Positions 1-7,374 of a stretch of 64,000 nt of DNA are shown here, piece after piece. The notes beneath the pieces were generated by a model. That model was not told where the DNA came from, did no database searches, and was given only the letters and a program-made list of their open reading frames with translations. The position numbers were made by a program, and so were the translations under genes. The first letter of the stretch is position 1. Every line of letters begins with the position of its first letter. This DNA comes from an uncultured Sphingomonadaceae bacterium (GTDB lineage: Bacteria; Pseudomonadota; Alphaproteobacteria; Sphingomonadales; Sphingomonadaceae), in contig CAMYJW010000030.1 of assembly GCA_947258815.1 (NCBI GenBank), positions 1-64,000 on the forward strand. Direction: 5' to 3'.

Positions 1-549
1 AGAAGCCAAGCTGGTTTTGTCGAGGTCAAGGAAGGAGCGGTGCAGCGCCAGAATTCCGGCATCATTGCGCACGGCCGCCACCATCGCGGGTAGAAACCGG
101 ACAGCACCCTTTGGCCCCAGCGGCATATGCGGGTGGAAACGCAGCTCCGGCGAAGAAATCGTGATGCCTCTGGACACGAGGTACTTTTCGGCGGGGCTGC
201 CAGCGATGGTCGACGCCTCACGCCAGAGCCTCAGCGCATTGCGATTGGCGACTTCCTCGCGCGGTTCGGCCACGATCGGACCACTCGTGCCATCGAACAG
301 ATCCGCAATTCGTATTCCGAGCCCGGCCATGGCTTCTATCACCGCCTCGTTCGTGCAGCCGGCAAAGCAATGAACAAGAATTGCGCGCTTTCCGAGTGTG
401 ATGCTTAGCGAAGGAGTGCGGTCGTTGTGGGCCGGGCAGCAGCACATTCCGCGCGAACGCGACCAGGCACCGCCCAGCTGCTCGACTATCTTGCGGGCGC
501 GGGTTTCCAGTTGCAGACCTTGGAACTGGGATGATCGGTGTTGGTGCAT
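1..549 (-). CDS. CHC2-type primase/toprim-like protein, N-terminal part (runs off window)
   Basis: The frame is open from the window edge to an ATG at 549, with GGAG eight bases upstream, so the C-terminus lies outside the window. Residues about 35-65 carry a CHC2 zinc-finger pattern: CCCPAHNDRTPSL followed by HCFAGC. Later come the segments KYLVSRGI and GAVRFLPAMVAA. This layout is typical of the primase-like DUF7146/toprim proteins on plasmids and integrative elements. The toprim catalytic part would be beyond the edge and is not seen. It is divergent from the transglycosylase gene, and a LexA-like box lies between them. Family placement is from motif memory; exact function in the element is inferred. 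Confidence 0.75.
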   Translation of the reverse strand, partial: MHQHRSSQFQGLQLETRARKIVEQLGGAWSRSRGMCCCPAHNDRTPSLSITLGKRAILVHCFAGCTNEAVIEAMAGLGIRIADLFDGTSGPIVAEPREEVANRNALRLWREASTIAGSPAEKYLVSRGITISSPELRFHPHMPLGPKGAVRFLPAMVAAVRNDAGILALHRSFLDLDKTSLAS

Positions 550-630
550 TGGGGCATCTCCATCGTAACGTGCCTCCAACCGCGCAGCCTCCGCTCTGCG
601 TCGCTGACGTTTCATTTTCCTACATCAGCT

Positions 631-645
631 GTTCTCTATATGTTC
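631..645. promoter_or_regulatory. LexA-like box between divergent element genes
   Basis: The sequence GTTCTCTATATGTTC matches the alphaproteobacterial LexA pattern GTTC-N7-GTTC exactly. It lies between the start of the primase-like gene (549) and the transglycosylase gene (677). A CTATAT segment inside the box could be a -10 hexamer. About two matches to these eight fixed bases are expected by chance in 64 kb on both strands, so promoter position is the main support. Confidence 0.5.
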
Positions 646-676
646 TTTCACGATTCGACCACCAAAGGATTCGGGA

Positions 677-1336
677 ATGAGACTGAAATCGGCAGTAGCC
701 GCAGTAGCAACGGCAGGACTTGGGTTCGTCCTCCCCGCTCACGCGCAGGAGTCGGAAGCCACTCAGATGACCTTTGCCTCGGAGTTGACGACCGACGGCT
801 TCCGCGTTGCAGAAGCAACCGATGGCTTTCGTCTCGTCGAACACGGCATTTGGAGAATGCCTCCAGCGGGCTCGTCCGAGCCGCCGGCGACAGATGCGGG
901 TCGAACCTATTTGCCCTATCGATATCCAAAGCCCCAAGGCAGCGCGCCATCCGGCTTCCGTCGGGCAAGCTACCTTCCTCATGTTTACGCTGCTGAGGCT
1001 CAATACTCGCTACCAAGTGGCCTTCTCGACGCTCTTGTATGGACGGAATCACGATATAATCCCATGGCCATCAGCAAGGCAGGCGCCGCAGGTTTGGGAC
1101 AATTGATGCCAGGGACAGCGCGGGACCTTGGCGTTTCAAATCGCTTCGATCCCAAGGCGAACATCTTGGGTGCGGCCAGATATCTACGCCAGATGCTCGA
1201 CAAATTCGGGGTAGTTCATCTCGCCCTCGCTGCCTACAATGCGGGCCCTGGCGCCGTCGAGCGGGCCGGCGGTATCCCACGCAATGGCGAGACACCGGCC
1301 TATGTGCGCGACGTGCTGCGTCATTGGCAATTTTGA
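677..1336 (+). CDS. Lytic transglycosylase, periplasmic (SLT fold)
   Basis: This 219-aa protein begins with a Sec signal peptide (residues 1-23, ending in PAHA). It has a low-complexity middle and a C-terminal SLT domain (about 105-215). The catalytic glutamate is E124 in VWTESRYNP, followed by the family blocks [14 protein letters not shown] and [11 protein letters not shown]. Enzymes of this kind cleave peptidoglycan glycan strands. Next to an integrase and a primase-like gene it most resembles the VirB1/TrbN-type enzymes that open the wall for conjugative machinery, but no other conjugation gene is in view, so that role is inferred. AAAGGA upstream of the ATG supports the start. Confidence 0.85.
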   Translation: MRLKSAVAAVATAGLGFVLPAHAQESEATQMTFASELTTDGFRVAEATDGFRLVEHGIWRMPPAGSSEPPATDAGRTYLPYRYPKPQGSAPSGFRRASYLPHVYAAEAQYSLPSGLLDALVWTESRYNPMAISKAGAAGLGQLMPGTARDLGVSNRFDPKANILGAARYLRQMLDKFGVVHLALAAYNAGPGAVERAGGIPRNGETPAYVRDVLRHWQF

Positions 1337-1350
1337 GCAGGGGGTGGTTT

Positions 1351-1560
1351 GTGAGTTCCGGTCGAATACGCGTGTCGGGAATGCTGAGCCGCGGACGACG
1401 CGGAATGATCCTGACCACGAAATCGGACGAGGTTTGGATCGTCGAAAGCGAGGAAATTACCGACGATCTCATCGGTTCGAACGTGATTGTCGAAGGCGTC
1501 GTTGCAGGCATGGATCGCCTACGCGCCGACTGGATTGGCGCGGGCAGTCATCTTTCTTGA
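1351..1560 (+). CDS. Small DUF5818-like protein
   Basis: The favoured start is the GTG at 1351, which has a strong GGGGG ribosome site about five bases upstream; a TTG at 1324 would overlap the transglycosylase gene. The 69-aa product has the pattern G-x-L-S-R-G near residue 10, then VWIVES and LIGSNVIVEGVVAGMDRL. This fits the small beta-rich DUF5818 proteins common in sphingomonads. No function is known to me. The gene follows the transglycosylase closely on the same strand and overlaps the 3' end of the convergent integrase by 13 bases. Confidence 0.6.
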   Translation: MSSGRIRVSGMLSRGRRGMILTTKSDEVWIVESEEITDDLIGSNVIVEGVVAGMDRLRADWIGAGSHLS

Positions 1561-2819
1561 TTCTGGGGCGGATATTTCGCGACGAGCAGTAGAACCTCCC
1601 TACCCCACAGTGCGAGAGCTTCGCGTTTTTCATTCGTGTACTGATGCCGATGATAGACCCCGGCGACGCCAGCCATTGCCGAGCCGGACTGATGATTGAG
1701 AACGGCCTCTGAAACGACCAGCGGTATTCCAATCCTCTGCAGTCCGGTCGCCACCGTCCGGCGAATGTCATGCATGGTAAAATGAGCGGCTTCATAGCCG
1801 AGTTTCTCGTCCACGCTTGCCCTTATCCGCTTCCAGGCCTTTGACAGCCCACTGACACTGTTTGTGCTGGTGACCTTGGATGCCAATAGAATTTGGGATT
1901 GCTTGTGAGCATCTTCAGGCGCGATCCCGGCGGCCGTGAAGATGTCAGTGACGACCTCGAGGGCCTGTGCGGATAAAGGCACCACATTTGCCTTGCCGTT
2001 TTTCGCTCTATCTCCTGGTACAGTCCAAACTTTCCACTTGAAGTCGAATTCGTCGCAAGTGGCGTCGAGCACCTCTCCCCGGCGCTGGGCAGTGAGAATC
2101 AACATCTGCACAAGATGACCAAACGGATAGCCATCCTCGACGGCGGCTTGCCACAGTGCAGCGACCTCTCGATCGCTGAGCACCCGGTCGCGAGGCTCGC
2201 TCCTTTTTGGGCGCCAGGCGTCCCGGCACGGATTGGCTGGCAAATGTTCAAGTCTGGTGAGCGCCCATGAGTAGAACGTCGAAAGGTGCCGATAAACGAT
2301 GCGAGCCATCGTCAGGGTTTCCTTGCCCCGCTCAAATGCGATCTTCTCGACGAAGCGGCTGACGTCGCTTCGGGTGATCGAATCGGCGAGGCGGTCGCCT
2401 AGCTCAGGTTCAATGTACTTGCGGAAAACCCGGTCGAACTCATTCGCGCTCCGCTTTTTGCCGACGATCTGTTGAGCCAGGTATGTCTCGTATAGTTCGG
2501 CGACGGTGCCGACACCCTTCGATCCCTTCCTCTTAGCTCCCGGCTTTCTGGCGATGCTTTTGCCTTGCTCAACATCGACGAGTAGGTCCCGCGCCTTCCG
2601 ACGGGCGTGTGCAAGAGTGAAATTCGGGCCATGCCGCCCGATAGTCACGTTCAACCATTTACCTTGGACGCGCTTACGCAAGATATAAGTCTTGGTGCCG
2701 CTCGCTCCCATTCGGAGCCGCAGACCGGTCACGATGCCATCCGCGACCTCAATCTGCCCGCTTGCAGGTGCTTTCAATCCTGCGATCCGAGCATCTGTCA
2801 AACCAACCTTGTTCGCCAT
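1548..2819 (-). CDS. Tyrosine site-specific integrase, P4-type
   Basis: This 423-aa protein has the N-terminal DUF4102-type arm-binding region (about 5-90), a SAM-like core-binding domain (about 103-195) and a C-terminal catalytic domain. Catalytic residues are visible: Arg 246/247 in TAQRRGEV, the H350-x-x-R353 motif (HDIRR), H376 in LNHQSG and a candidate nucleophile Y389 in GVYHRHQY. Family members integrate and excise genomic islands at tRNA genes. The start faces a tRNA-Lys 3' fragment about 130 bases away, which fits an att site. Upstream lie a sigma70-type promoter, a LexA-like box and a palindrome. All catalytic residues are present, so the enzyme is probably active. Confidence 0.93.
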   Translation of the reverse strand: MANKVGLTDARIAGLKAPASGQIEVADGIVTGLRLRMGASGTKTYILRKRVQGKWLNVTIGRHGPNFTLAHARRKARDLLVDVEQGKSIARKPGAKRKGSKGVGTVAELYETYLAQQIVGKKRSANEFDRVFRKYIEPELGDRLADSITRSDVSRFVEKIAFERGKETLTMARIVYRHLSTFYSWALTRLEHLPANPCRDAWRPKRSEPRDRVLSDREVAALWQAAVEDGYPFGHLVQMLILTAQRRGEVLDATCDEFDFKWKVWTVPGDRAKNGKANVVPLSAQALEVVTDIFTAAGIAPEDAHKQSQILLASKVTSTNSVSGLSKAWKRIRASVDEKLGYEAAHFTMHDIRRTVATGLQRIGIPLVVSEAVLNHQSGSAMAGVAGVYHRHQYTNEKREALALWGREVLLLVAKYPPQNQER

Positions 2820-2827
2820 ATGATCCT

Positions 2828-2842
2828 GCTACCTTAGGTAGC
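2828..2842. promoter_or_regulatory. Palindrome in integrase leader
   Basis: GCTACC-TTA-GGTAGC is a perfect six-base inverted repeat with a three-base centre. It sits between the predicted -10 and the ribosome site of the integrase gene. It could be an operator for an element-encoded repressor or a leader hairpin limiting translation. No regulator gene is visible nearby. Confidence 0.4.
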
Positions 2843-2844
2843 TT

Positions 2845-2873
2845 TTTGTAGTGGATACTGGCGAACATTTCAA
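2845..2873 (-). promoter_or_regulatory. Integrase promoter
   Basis: On the minus strand there is TTGAAA (2868-2873), a 17-base spacer and TACAAA (2845-2850), a good sigma70 pattern. The -10 lies about 25 bases upstream of the integrase ATG. The -35 falls inside the LexA-like box. Confidence 0.55.
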
Positions 2874-2877
2874 GAAC
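2863..2877 (-). promoter_or_regulatory. LexA-like box over the integrase -35
   Basis: On the minus strand the sequence reads GTTCTTGAAATGTTC, an exact GTTC-N7-GTTC. The seven-base spacer contains the predicted -35 hexamer TTGAAA, so a bound repressor would block RNA polymerase. This would tie integrase expression to the SOS response. It is an inference from pattern and position. Confidence 0.55.
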
Positions 2878-2913
2878 AATACGGACTATGAATCGCAGAT
2901 TTCTGCCGTTTTT

Positions 2914-2995
2914 GGACGCATACGGAAGCGTAAGGACCCTCTGATTTCAGCTCTTAATCAGCGGGTCCTAGGTTCGATCCCTAGTGCGTCCACCA
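2914..2995 (+). repeat. att-site region: tRNA-Lys(CTT) 3' fragment with an imperfect inverted copy
   Basis: Bases 2951-2995 match the 3' half of a tRNA-Lys(CTT): anticodon loop CTCTTAA, 3' anticodon strand, variable region, T arm with TTCGATC, 3' acceptor strand and CCA. The 5' anticodon strand needed to pair is absent, so this is not an intact tRNA. It is the expected att remnant left by integration into a tRNA 3' end; the intact copy should lie at the far end of the element, outside the window. Bases 2914-2946 form an imperfect inverted copy of the same half. Exact shared blocks are GGACGCA, AGGACCC and CTGATT. Confidence 0.7.
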
Positions 2996-3090
2996 TAACC
3001 CACTGATATTTATATATAAGTTAGAATATCCATGCCGCCGGTGTGGCAGAGATGCAACGCTGTCTAACTTTTTATCTAACAGAGCTTTTT

Positions 3091-3315
3091 TTACACCCGA
3101 CTGCGGAAGGTTGGCGACTTCGCGCGGCGTCGTATCTCTGCCCGGAACTCGCGCAGGTTCACGTTTGGCGACCCATGATAGAACATTCCTGCGGTACTGG
3201 TCGGCTCGTCCGCTGTGCACTCTTCGCCGTCCTGGTGGTGGAAGTCGAAGACTTGAAGACACCACTCTTCGTAGTTCGTAATCTGGTTCACCGCCTGCCC
3301 CTCAAATCCCGCCAA
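3091..3315 (-). CDS. Hypothetical small protein beside the terminase remnant
   Basis: A 74-aa frame on the minus strand overlaps the end of the terminase-derived reading frame and could start at a TTG at 3315. Its third codon positions are GC-rich, as in real genes of this genome, which argues for coding. I do not recognise the product (contains NYEEWCLQVFDFHHQDGEE and a basic C-terminus). Given its position just downstream of a terminase tail it is probably a leftover phage gene, possibly truncated. There is no ATG, so the start and even the expression are doubtful. Confidence 0.35.
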   Translation of the reverse strand: MAGFEGQAVNQITNYEEWCLQVFDFHHQDGEECTADEPTSTAGMFYHGSPNVNLREFRAEIRRRAKSPTFRSRV

Positions 3316-4336
3316 TCTGGACTAGCTTCGCATTGGCTTCCCGTCGCAGGCAGCCGTAGCGGACGGCATCAGCAGCATGATCGGGACCGTTTGAATCGAC
3401 GTCTTCGACGCGCTTCTGATCGCGAGCCAGGTAAGGGACCGTTGCCCAAAAGTATTCACAGACACGCGAGATGTAGAGGCCGGGAACATCGGGCTTTCCG
3501 GCATCGGCCAGCATACGGCGCATGATGGTCCAGCCAGATATGCGATCAGCCTTTTTCGCCGGGCTGAAATAAATCCGCTCGCGCTGAAACTCGTTTGCAA
3601 TGCTTCCGCTGCCGTGGCCGGTCTGTGCGAATATCGCATCATCGGCCAGGCCCGGACGAACCGACTGTGCGAGCCTTTCGGGCAATTGCAGGTCAATGCG
3701 ATAGGCACTGGCATTCTCGATCACAAAGGGCGCATTCATCAAATCGACCGGACCGCCCGTCTCGACCCCGACATGCTGGACCCGGCCAGCAATCGGTGCG
3801 GTAAGCGTCATCGAACCGTCGGCGCCCACACCGGCCAGAGAAGCCAAACGGCGGTTTTCCGCCACCGATGCTTGCGCCTGGCGCAGCATCGCCTCGGCCT
3901 CGTCCGCGCGGGCCTGCGCAACGATGCCTTCTTCGGCAAGCTGATTCATGCGGGCTGCGCGCGACCGGGCCAGGCCAAGCTCGGCCTGCGAGCGGACCAA
4001 TTCGCCTCGAATCTGTACTGGCTCCGCCGCGCGGACCAGCGCGAGTGGCTGGCCCCGCCGCACCGCCTGCCCTTCGATCACGAAGATGCGCACCGCAGCG
4101 CCCGGAAACGGCGCGGTCACCGCCACCCGTGCCTCTGGCGGCAGCGTCACCATGCCGGGCACTGTGCCCAGCGGGACGCCTTGCGCCTGTTCGGCCTTGG
4201 CGGTGGTGATCTCCAACCCGGCCAGCGGATCGGTGTCGGTCTGTGCGTCGTCGCCGGAATCGCCACCACCCGAGCAAGCGGAGAGGATTGTCAGCGCACA
4301 GCATGCGGCGAAAGTGGTCAGGTGGCGCAGTCTCAT
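3302..4336 (-). pseudogene. Chimeric frame: efflux adaptor (MFP) N-terminus fused to phage terminase C-terminus
   Basis: The preferred ATG at 4336 gives a lipoprotein signal (LSAC lipobox), then an HlyD/MFP adaptor: lipoyl-like half (PGAAVRIFVIEGQAVRRGQPLA), a coiled-coil hairpin (about residues 110-165), the second lipoyl half and the first strands of the barrel (YRIDLQLPERLAQSVRPG). About 229 residues from this start, near base 3650, the protein switches to the C-terminal nuclease end of a large terminase subunit. That part reads GSGSIANEF, ADRISGWTIMRRML, PGLYISRVCEYF and EDVDSNGPDHAADAVRYG. The adaptor lacks the rest of its barrel and the membrane-proximal domain, so the product cannot work as a normal RND adaptor. 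A deletion joining a prophage to the efflux locus explains it. Confidence 0.8.
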
Positions 4337-4452
4337 GCTTGCGATGATGCGCCGCCAAGCTGACAGCAACTTGTCAGTTTGCCAGCTTCTTGTCAGTTTC
4401 GTGGCCTATCCCGATATGGATGGAGCCCCCATTGGGGCGCGGGAGATAGCGA

Positions 4453-5109
4453 TTGCGCCTGCTGCTGGTGGAAGACGATGTGGAACTGGGCCGCCGCCTC
4501 AGCGAGCGCCTGCGTGGCGCCGACTTCGCCGTCGATCTCGCCAAGACCAGCGACGAAGCCGAAAACTGGCCCGATCTCGACAAGATGGCCGCGATCATCC
4601 TCGATCTGGGCCTACCCGATGGCGATGGCGTCGACTTGCTGCGCAACTGGCGCGCCAACCGCGTCGATTGCCCGATCCTGATCCTGACCGCGCGTGGCAG
4701 CTGGCAGGACAAGGTCGAAGGCCTCAATGCCGGGGCGGATGATTTCGTGGTCAAGCCCGTCCGCTTCGAAGAACTGCTCGCCCGGCTCAATGCGCAGTTC
4801 CGCCGCCATATGGGCAAGCGCGAGAATGTGCTGGAACATGCCGGGCTGCGGCTTGACCCGCTGACCCATGTGGTGGAACTGGACGGCGAACAGCTCACTC
4901 TCAGCCGGCAGGAATTCCGCCTGTTGCACCTGTTCATACGCCGCGCCGGCCAAGTGCTGCCGCAGGCCGACATCCTCGAAAACCTCTATGAACTGGAAGC
5001 CGAACGCGAGCTCAATACGGTCGAAGTGCTGGTGGGCCGCCTGCGCCGCAAGATTGGCAAGGATCGGATCACAACCTTGCGCGGCATGGGCTACAGGTTC
5101 GGCCAATGA
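4453..5109 (+). CDS. OmpR-family response regulator
   Basis: This 218-aa protein starts at a TTG (GGGAGAT just upstream), giving MRLLLVEDD. The receiver domain (1-115) has the acidic pocket E7-D8-D9, phospho-acceptor D51 in IILDLGLPDGDG, the switch Thr in ILILTARGS and Lys in VVKPV. A winged-helix DNA-binding domain follows (about 125-216) with LNTVEVLVGRLRRKIG and GMGYRF. It is translationally coupled to the histidine kinase by a 4-base overlap. It diverges from the truncated efflux adaptor gene, so it probably once controlled that efflux operon. Confidence 0.93.
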   Translation: MRLLLVEDDVELGRRLSERLRGADFAVDLAKTSDEAENWPDLDKMAAIILDLGLPDGDGVDLLRNWRANRVDCPILILTARGSWQDKVEGLNAGADDFVVKPVRFEELLARLNAQFRRHMGKRENVLEHAGLRLDPLTHVVELDGEQLTLSRQEFRLLHLFIRRAGQVLPQADILENLYELEAERELNTVEVLVGRLRRKIGKDRITTLRGMGYRFGQ

Positions 5110-6479
5110 GCAAGAATGCCTCTGAAACCAACCAGCATTCCGGCAGTTTGCGCCTGCGGTTCCTGCTGGCGGTCATGCTGTGGGTGGTGCTCGGAACGGG
5201 CGTGATCTGGTATTCGGCAACGCGCGTATTCGAAAGCCATGTAGAGCAAAGCTATCACGAGGAACTGGAAGTCCATGTGCGCGAGCTCGCGCGCCTCACT
5301 CGTATGGACAAGGACGGCCAGCCCGAACTGTCCCGCCCGCTTTCCGATCCACGATACGAAGTACCGCTGTCGGGCTTTTACTGGCAGGTCACAACGCCAG
5401 GCAAACGCACTCTGAAATCGGAATCCATGACGCGTGGCGAACTGGACGCAAGCATCGCCCACTCGCCGGAAATTGCACACAAGGTCGAAACCGGGCCGAC
5501 CGGCCCCGCTATCACCTATGGCGTGATAGAGCCGGGGCCGAATGGCGAGCAACTCCACTTTGTTATCGCCACGGACCAGAGCGAGCTGGACCGGCTCATA
5601 GACAGTTTTACGCGTGAGCTGACGCCTTGGCTGGTAGCCTTGGGAGCTTTGCTGCTGGCGACAGGTATGGCGATCATCGGTTTCGGGCTAAGGCCGCTTG
5701 ACCGGCTGGGTGCCGCCGTTGCGCAGCTGCGTCGCGGGCAATCCGCGGGTCTTGAAGGGACCTATCCCGCCGAAATCGCCCCTCTGGTGACAGATCTCAA
5801 CGCTTTCATCCGCCAGAATGGAGAGATGATCACAAGAGCCAGGGTGCAGGCTGGCAACCTAGCCCATTCGCTGCGCACACCGCTGGCAGTGGTGACCGAT
5901 GAAGCGGAACGGCTGGCGGCAAAACCCGATTGCGCGCCGTCGGCCAAAATCCTGCTCGACCAAGCCCATATGATGGAACAGCAGATCGGATATCAGCTTG
6001 CCCGCGCTCGCTCGGTCGTGGGACCACGCGTGCCTGGTGCGGCAAGCCAATTGCCCGATTTGCTGGTGCCGATCCTCAACGCGATGCGCAGACTCCATCC
6101 CGAAAAGCAATTCGAAATATCGAGCGAGCAATGCGACGGCGCCGTCCTGCCGGTCGATCCGGTCGATTTGTCGGAGTTGCTTTCCATCCTGCTCGACAAT
6201 GCCGGGAAATGGGCGCGCAATCGTGTGACTGTCTCGCTGCAATGCACGGACGGGGAAGGGTTCGACATTTCAATCGCCGATGATGGTCCCGGCATGAGCG
6301 AGGAACAGATCGCCGCTGCTTTCGAAGTGGGTGCGCGTTTCGATGCTGACAAGCCGGGCTCCGGCCTTGGCCTCGCAATCGCGCGCGATATTTGCGATGC
6401 CATGGGGGCGAGGATTGCCCTCAATTCCGACGGCAAGGGCCTTTGCGCCGATGTCAGCTTTTCAACTGCGGGGCTTTGA
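5106..6479 (+). CDS. Sensor histidine kinase
   Basis: This 457-aa protein has two membrane segments (about 18-36 and 172-194) flanking a periplasmic sensor region of about 135 residues. A HAMP-like linker follows (RPLDRLGAAVAQLR). The dimerisation domain carries H254 in NLAHSLRTPLAVV, and the ATPase domain has the N box LLDNAGKW and glycine boxes ADDGPGM and GSGLGLAIA. It would phosphorylate the regulator encoded just upstream. The sensor region resembles PhoQ/QseC-type kinases in layout only; the signal is unknown. No gene starts in the 200 bases after it, which show no clear feature. Confidence 0.92.
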   Translation: MSKNASETNQHSGSLRLRFLLAVMLWVVLGTGVIWYSATRVFESHVEQSYHEELEVHVRELARLTRMDKDGQPELSRPLSDPRYEVPLSGFYWQVTTPGKRTLKSESMTRGELDASIAHSPEIAHKVETGPTGPAITYGVIEPGPNGEQLHFVIATDQSELDRLIDSFTRELTPWLVALGALLLATGMAIIGFGLRPLDRLGAAVAQLRRGQSAGLEGTYPAEIAPLVTDLNAFIRQNGEMITRARVQAGNLAHSLRTPLAVVTDEAERLAAKPDCAPSAKILLDQAHMMEQQIGYQLARARSVVGPRVPGAASQLPDLLVPILNAMRRLHPEKQFEISSEQCDGAVLPVDPVDLSELLSILLDNAGKWARNRVTVSLQCTDGEGFDISIADDGPGMSEEQIAAAFEVGARFDADKPGSGLGLAIARDICDAMGARIALNSDGKGLCADVSFSTAGL

Positions 6480-6676
6480 TGTCCATTTTCCGCAACGAGG
6501 GCGCGAAGAAGCCATTTCTTCGGTCCGAAAAGGAATCTCAGAAATCAACGGAAAAGGATTGCACCTGACACAGCCGATACCATTCGGTACAATGTAAGCA
6601 CCAACCCGCAGGTCCTTCAGGTCGACGTCCAGCGTACACCATTTTTCTGCTTTGGATATGTATCGGCTCGGGCAAG

Positions 6677-7027
6677 TCAGTTGCCGGTCGCGTAGTCCCG
6701 GATGTTGATGACGTTTGACGGGGTGAACGCATAAGTTTCGGCAAGCTCGGCGATCAGTGCCGCATCGAGAGGTTTGTCGAAGCGCACGCCAGCGGTCTTA
6801 TTTTCTGTCCAGCAGATCGTGCCGGGGACACCCTTGAGATCGGCAAACCGGATGGTTACGGCCTGCCCCTGTTGCAAACCCTCGCCGCCGCCGACGATGC
6901 AGCATCCGCCCTGCGAGATATTCGCGAGTTCTACATGATCGACAAGCCAGCTGGACTTGCGACAGCGCGCGTTAAGCAACAGCGGTTGCCGTTCGGATTT
7001 CCGGCCCGGTTCCCCGGTTTGCTCCAT
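6677..7027 (-). CDS. PilZ-domain protein
   Basis: The ATG at 7027 is preceded by GGAGGGG seven to eight bases upstream, the best ribosome site here; longer frames upstream do not look coding. The 116-aa product has an N-terminal RKSERQPL segment matching the PilZ RxxxR c-di-GMP entry motif only loosely. The domain then reads LANISQGGCCIVGG (compare D/NxSxxG) and GVRFDKPL. PilZ proteins bind cyclic di-GMP or act as adaptors in surface and motility control. It is the last of a minus-strand run after tamB and the small lipoprotein. Ligand binding is uncertain because the first motif is weak. Confidence 0.75.
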   Translation of the reverse strand: MEQTGEPGRKSERQPLLLNARCRKSSWLVDHVELANISQGGCCIVGGGEGLQQGQAVTIRFADLKGVPGTICWTENKTAGVRFDKPLDAALIAELAETYAFTPSNVINIRDYATGN

Positions 7028-7151
7028 CTTGCAGGCCCCTCCAGCGGGCATTTCCTGGCGATAAGGGCATTTACATAGCGCAAGAGAGTAAAGGGCAACT
7101 GAATCGCCAGGGTGAAATTCGGGGTGTCCGCGTTGCGCCAAATGAACCTGT

Positions 7152-7373
7152 TCAAGGGCCGGTATCTGCGCCATCCGCGTGGTCAGGATCGGTTGGTTGC
7201 AAGGTTTCATCCATCTGGGTTTGGTTTTCAGAAGGCACCAGCTCTGAATCCAGCGCTCTCGCCTTGTCCCTGATCCGTTCTTCGGCCTGTTCAAAACGCG
7301 AATCGAAATCCGGTTCGTCGCTGCACGCGCTCAGCGGAAGAAGTCCGCAAAGCAGCAGGACGACCGCGCGCAT
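7152..7373 (-). CDS. Small lipoprotein, hypothetical
   Basis: Starting at the ATG at 7373, one base after the tamB stop, this 73-aa product has a signal peptide ending in the lipobox LSAC-S (Cys about residue 17). A short, acidic, predicted helical mature part follows (FDSRFEQAEERIRDKARALDSEL) with a disordered tail. It should be lipid-anchored in the envelope. Tight spacing to tamB suggests co-transcription with the tamAB pair. I do not recognise a named family, and a role in outer-membrane assembly is only a guess from context. Confidence 0.65.
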   Translation of the reverse strand: MRAVVLLLCGLLPLSACSDEPDFDSRFEQAEERIRDKARALDSELVPSENQTQMDETLQPTDPDHADGADTGP

Positions 7374-7374
7374 C

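Noticed and set aside
2914..2995. Intact tRNA-Lys gene
   Set aside because: The acceptor ends pair, but the 5' strand of the anticodon stem and a D arm are missing. The left half is an inverted copy of the right half, so it is an att remnant.
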